Part shown: one piece after another, positions 6,960-9,862 of the stretch
Layout: every line of letters begins with the position of its first letter
Numbering within the stretch: the first letter of the stretch is position 1
Assembly (NCBI GenBank): GCA_013041835.1
Contig: JABDRH010000358.1
Coordinates: forward strand, 1-9,862
DNA: 9,862 nt
Source of the DNA: Desulfatitalea sp.
Lineage (GTDB): Bacteria > Desulfobacterota > Desulfobacteria > Desulfobacterales > Desulfosarcinaceae
Direction of reading: 5' to 3'
Position numbers and translations under genes: made by a program
Notes under the pieces: generated by a model
What the model saw: only the letters and a program-made list of their open reading frames with translations
The model's database searches: none
Told to the model about the DNA's origin: nothing

Positions 6960-8225
6960 ATGAAACCAGCACTAAACAGAAGCGTCTATGTGGTCGGTTA
7001 TGATGTGATGACGCCCCTGGGCAACGACCTATCCACCACCTGGCGGCGGGCGGTGAACGCAGAGGCCGGTTTCCGACGCGTGACGCGCTGCCAGACCAAC
7101 TCACGCAGCAATGTGGTGGGTGAAATCCCCGATTGGCCGCCCCGGGATATTGATTTTATCGATCGCAAAGAGCGCTACAACTGGAATGCCGATTTCGTTT
7201 TCCTCACCATGATGGTGTGCAAACGCGCCCTGGCGCATGCCGGTCTGCCCATGAACGAAGTGACCGGCCCGCGCACGGCCTGTTTGATGGGGTCCGCGCT
7301 GAACGGCAGCGACGCACTGCGCATCGCCGTTGAAAATTACACCCGGCGCGGCCCGCTGAAAGTCAGCCCCTATCTGTTGCCCAACCTGTGCGCCAATCTG
7401 CCCGCCGGAAAGGCCGGCATGCTCTTGAAATTCACCGGCCCCATCTTTTCACCCCAGGGCGCCTGCGCCTCGGCCAATCATGCCATTGCCATCGGCGCCC
7501 GCATGATTCGCGACGGCGACTGTGATTTCGTCATTGCCGGCGGCGCCGAGACCTGTCTGATTCCCGAGATTATCCAAGGTTTCGCCAACATGTGGGCCAC
7601 CATCAAGGTCGAGCCGGCGGATCGCGCCTTTGACGACCCTACCCAGGCGTCGCGGCCTTTTAGTGTCGACCGCAAAGGATTTGTGCTGGCCGAAGGCGCG
7701 GGTGCGCTGGTGCTGGCGGCTGACGAGATGGTCAAAAGCCTGAACCTTGTCCCCAAAGCCGAAGTATCGGGCATCGGCTGGACGTCCGATGCGAACCATT
7801 TTACACTCCCGCACAAAGAGACCATCATGCGCGCCATCGAACAGGCCATCGACGATGCCGGACTGATGCCGCAGGACATTGGGTATGTCAACGCCCATGG
7901 GACCTCCACGCTCAAAGGCGACATCGTCGAAATCGAAAGCCTGCGAAGCGTCTTCGGTCCCTGGATCGAGCATATCCCGGTTTCCTCCAACAAATCGCAA
8001 GTGGGCCACTGTTTGGGCGCGGCGGGCGCCATCGAGGCTGTACTGGGCATTGAGGCCATGCAAAGCGGCATGGTGCTGCCTACCGTCAACCACATTCCCG
8101 ACCCGCGTTTCGCGGATATCGACGTGGTGCCGAACCAAGCCCGGCGGCATGCCCACGAGTTCTTTTTATCGAATAGCTTCGGATTCGGCGGCACCAATTG
8201 CTGCATCGTGTTCCGAGGAGTCTGA
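6960..8225 (+). CDS. Beta-ketoacyl-ACP synthase (FabF type), KS 2
   Basis: The protein is 421 aa with a complete KS active site: Cys169 (GACASA), His313 in HGTST, Lys345, His350 (QVGHCLGAAG) and the closing SFGFGGTN motif (406-413). The ATG at 6960 is the only ordinary start available, because an in-frame TAA lies at 6933-6935. Its Shine-Dalgarno-like GGAGAA is unusually distant (15 bases); a rare ATC start at 6951 would have better spacing but is speculative. The N-terminus (YVVGYDVMTPLGNDL) parallels KS 1, so the two form a paralogous pair with diverged substrate pockets. It should condense malonyl-ACP with acyl substrates. Together with the fused KS at the window start, the operon has at least three condensing enzymes, suggesting different stages of chain building or different primers (inference). 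Two bases separate it from the thioesterase gene. Confidence 0.92.
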   Translation: MKPALNRSVYVVGYDVMTPLGNDLSTTWRRAVNAEAGFRRVTRCQTNSRSNVVGEIPDWPPRDIDFIDRKERYNWNADFVFLTMMVCKRALAHAGLPMNEVTGPRTACLMGSALNGSDALRIAVENYTRRGPLKVSPYLLPNLCANLPAGKAGMLLKFTGPIFSPQGACASANHAIAIGARMIRDGDCDFVIAGGAETCLIPEIIQGFANMWATIKVEPADRAFDDPTQASRPFSVDRKGFVLAEGAGALVLAADEMVKSLNLVPKAEVSGIGWTSDANHFTLPHKETIMRAIEQAIDDAGLMPQDIGYVNAHGTSTLKGDIVEIESLRSVFGPWIEHIPVSSNKSQVGHCLGAAGAIEAVLGIEAMQSGMVLPTVNHIPDPRFADIDVVPNQARRHAHEFFLSNSFGFGGTNCCIVFRGV

Positions 8226-8227
8226 TC

Positions 8228-8707
8228 TTGCGCCCCAAGCCGTTTACGCCCGAAGCCCTGAACAATGACTGTCCCTATGTGCGCGACCGCATCGGCGGTC
8301 AAATCTGGCACCGGTGCCACCTTCGCACGCTGTATGTCGACACGGACCGCTCGCAGGTGGTCTACCATGCCAACTACCTGCGCTATTTCGAATTCGGCCG
8401 CGCATCGCTCATGCGCCATGCAGCCTACCCTTATCGGGAAATCGAGGAGAGTGGATTCTACTATCCCATTATCTCCACCGGGCTCGACTATTTCCGGCCG
8501 CTGCACTACGATGACGCCATGGCGATTCATACCCGGCCGGCAGAGATCGAACGGGTCAAGCTGCGATTCGATTATGTGATTACCCACGAGGAGAGCGGCG
8601 ATATGGTCTGCCGCGGCTTTACCCGGCATTGCGCCGTGAATGCCAAGGGCGTTCCCGTGGGGATCGACGAAAAGACGATTCAACTATGGGAGATCTTCCC
8701 CAAATAG
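8228..8707 (+). CDS. 4HBT/YbgC-type acyl thioesterase
   Basis: The protein is 159 aa from the TTG at 8228. This start is chosen because GAGGAG (8215-8220) lies seven bases upstream and no ATG precedes the conserved domain; a GTG at 8279 is possible but would trim the N-terminus. The hotdog signature is at 36-58: YVDTDRSQVVYHANYLRYFE, with Asp40 as the likely catalytic Asp and His47-Ala-Asn49-Tyr50 in the HxNY position of YbgC/4-hydroxybenzoyl-CoA thioesterases. The family hydrolyses acyl-CoA or acyl-ACP thioesters in the cytoplasm. In a KS/ACP operon the natural role is release or editing of the acyl product. It starts two bases after the KS 2 stop and overlaps the next gene by 22 bases, so it is probably translationally coupled to both. 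Family assignment is confident; chain specificity is unknown. Confidence 0.9.
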   Translation: MRPKPFTPEALNNDCPYVRDRIGGQIWHRCHLRTLYVDTDRSQVVYHANYLRYFEFGRASLMRHAAYPYREIEESGFYYPIISTGLDYFRPLHYDDAMAIHTRPAEIERVKLRFDYVITHEESGDMVCRGFTRHCAVNAKGVPVGIDEKTIQLWEIFPK

Positions 8708-9549
8708 GCCCCGGCGAACGCAGGCCGCGGACTATCACGGTGCCGCGTCACTGGACCGACCATCACTTCCAGGGGCGCGCCGTGCTGCCGGCGGTGGAAG
8801 CCATGCAATTGCTGGCCCACTGGGTGGGCGGCCGGCAGCCGTCTGTCGATTCGGGCACCATCGTGAGCGCCCGGTTCACAAAGTTTCTCCCCCTGGCGGC
8901 AGCCGGTGAAACCATGACGGTCGCGTTGGAGATCACGGACCCGGGGATGGCGGGTGCACAGGCCGCCCTGACGACCAGGGTGAGCGCCAGGACGGCCCGC
9001 ATGTCGCGCACCGTCGTGCATGTCCAGGCGGTTTTCGGGCAGACCGCTGAGAGGGTTGCCTATACGCCCCAGCCGCCGGCAGCGGACCCGGACCCACCCG
9101 ATGTTGAGGTGCCGCCCCATCGTATCTATGCCGAACTGGTCCCCTTCGGGCCGGCGTACCGCAATATTTCCCACCCCCTGCACCTTTGGCCCCACGGCGC
9201 CCTGGCCCGCGTTCAGGCGCCTCGCATCACCGATCCCCAGACCGACCAGCCCTTGGGATCGCCTTTCGTGCTGGATGCCGCTTTTCATGCCGCCTGCGTC
9301 TGGAGCCAGCGCTACGCCGGCGTGGTGGCCTTTCCGGTAGGCCTGGACCAGCGCCGCGTCCATCAAAAAACAATGCCCGGTGGCAATTACCTGGCCAATA
9401 TCGTTGCGGTTCAAAAGGCGCCTAAGCAGTTGTCCTTCGATATTCACATCGCCGATTCATCCGGCGATGTGTGTGAAACGGTGCACGGTGTGCAAATGCG
9501 TGATGTCAGCGGCGGACGCATGAAACCACCCAACTGGATTGCCCGCTAA
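8686..9549 (+). CDS. Stand-alone double-hotdog dehydratase (PKS DH-like)
   Basis: The protein is 287 aa from the ATG at 8686, inside the 3' end of the thioesterase gene (22-base overlap). No strong Shine-Dalgarno is seen, so coupled translation is likely. The N-terminal hotdog has WTDHHFQGRAVLP (23-35), matching the HxxxGxxxxP motif of polyketide-synthase dehydratases with His26; the adjacent His27 fits the FabZ-style HFxG reading, so which one is catalytic is open. The C-terminal hotdog has AELVPFGPAYRNI (149-161), a PKS-DH-like segment, and DAAFH (197-201), matching the DxxxQ/H motif with Asp197 as the partner acid. Both catalytic residues are thus present, unlike in the FabZ-like protein at 2802-3176. 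It likely dehydrates 3-hydroxyacyl-ACP to enoyl-ACP. A free-standing protein rather than a PKS module domain is less common. A proline-rich linker at 128-144 separates the halves. Confidence 0.83.
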   Translation: MGDLPQIGPGERRPRTITVPRHWTDHHFQGRAVLPAVEAMQLLAHWVGGRQPSVDSGTIVSARFTKFLPLAAAGETMTVALEITDPGMAGAQAALTTRVSARTARMSRTVVHVQAVFGQTAERVAYTPQPPAADPDPPDVEVPPHRIYAELVPFGPAYRNISHPLHLWPHGALARVQAPRITDPQTDQPLGSPFVLDAAFHAACVWSQRYAGVVAFPVGLDQRRVHQKTMPGGNYLANIVAVQKAPKQLSFDIHIADSSGDVCETVHGVQMRDVSGGRMKPPNWIAR

Positions 9550-9590
9550 ATCCCGTGTCGCGTCGTGAAACCGGAATCGGTGAGGAACTC

Positions 9591-9862
9591 ATGAATTCAA
9601 TCGCAGTATATCTGGCAATGTCGGCGATGGTCTTGTTTTCAGGCTGCACCCCGATGCTGCCCAAGCATCCCGGTCCGACCGCAAGGACCTACAAGGCCAA
9701 GGTGGACCTGCGTCTCAACGGCTTCAAGCGAACTTATCGCATCCACCTGCCGCCCGATTATACCGGTCATACGCCGCTGCCTTTGGTTGTGGTGGTTCAC
9801 GGTGCCTTTTACACAGCCAAAGAGATGGAAAAGACGTCGGGTTTTACTTCCCTGGCCGACGC
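9591..9862 (+). CDS. Lipoprotein esterase, LpqC/PHB-depolymerase-like (3'-truncated by window)
   Basis: Only the first 90 codons are present. The ATG at 9591 follows GAGG at 9582-9585. Residues 1-18 form a short hydrophobic signal peptide ending in a lipobox-like LFSGC, so Cys19 would be lipidated and the protein anchored in the envelope; Phe at -3 is slightly unusual. The mature part continues with FKRTYRIHLPPDY and LPLVVVVHGAFYTAKEM, typical of alpha/beta-hydrolases of the poly(3-hydroxybutyrate) depolymerase/LpqC/feruloyl-esterase group, where the HG after the strand contributes to the oxyanion hole. The Ser-Asp-His triad would lie beyond the window. It follows the dehydratase gene by 41 bp in the same direction and may be cotranscribed. 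A link to the lipid pathway is possible, such as ester cleavage in the periplasm, but not shown. Confidence 0.75.
   Translation, partial: MNSIAVYLAMSAMVLFSGCTPMLPKHPGPTARTYKAKVDLRLNGFKRTYRIHLPPDYTGHTPLPLVVVVHGAFYTAKEMEKTSGFTSLAD

Noticed and set aside
7478..8683. Long open frame on the - strand opposite KS 2 and the thioesterase
   Set aside because: It spans two well-supported + strand genes and has no recognisable domain, so it is a shadow of their codon structure.
1..9862. RiPP-type pathway suggested by the radical SAM pair
   Set aside because: No small precursor-peptide gene, peptidase or RiPP recognition domain is seen next to the pair; the neighbours are all acyl-chain enzymes.

Overview
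The window carries ten protein-coding genes, all on the + strand. They are tightly packed, with several overlaps, and look like one long operon cut at both ends. Base composition is GC-rich, and codon use looks even across the genes. The mix is a type II fatty-acid/polyketide set combined with several radical SAM enzymes, including a cobalamin-binding one of the kind found in lipid gene regions. This suggests an anaerobic bacterium, most likely a Desulfobacterota (sulfate-reducer-like) lineage. That placement is an inference from gene content; no rRNA or other phylogenetic marker is present.

Layout. 1-1413: 3' part of a protein joining a normal ketosynthase (KS) C-terminal half to a second, degenerate KS/chain-length-factor-like domain. 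1410-2762: B12-binding/radical SAM protein. 2802-3176: FabZ-like hotdog protein lacking the usual acidic catalytic residue. 3202-3471: acyl carrier protein (ACP). 3509-4606 and 4616-5614: two paralogous radical SAM enzymes sharing a C-terminal cysteine cluster. 5608-6864 and 6960-8225: two complete FabF-type KS enzymes with intact Cys-His-His triads. 8228-8707: 4HBT/YbgC-type thioesterase with a TTG start. 8686-9549: stand-alone double-hotdog dehydratase like the DH domain of polyketide synthases. 9591 to the end: N-terminal part of a lipoprotein esterase of the LpqC/PHB-depolymerase type. The only sizeable gap is the 95 bp at 6865-6959, which holds a 7-bp GC-rich hairpin. No RNA genes, mobile elements or CRISPR arrays were seen.

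How they may work together. The ACP would carry an acyl chain extended by the KS proteins, with the KS/chain-length-factor-like fusion perhaps helping set chain length. The dehydratase-like hotdog proteins would introduce double bonds, and the thioesterase would release the product. No ketoreductase, enoyl reductase or acyltransferase gene is visible, so the ketoreductase must come from elsewhere. If no enoyl reductase acts, the product would stay polyunsaturated. Three radical SAM enzymes in the same operon imply radical chemistry on the acyl chain or a derived lipid, such as methylation, cyclisation or C-C bond formation. KS + FabZ + ACP + radical SAM clusters of this general kind have been proposed for ladderane lipids in anammox bacteria, with related clusters noted in sulfate reducers. 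The actual product here cannot be read from the sequence.
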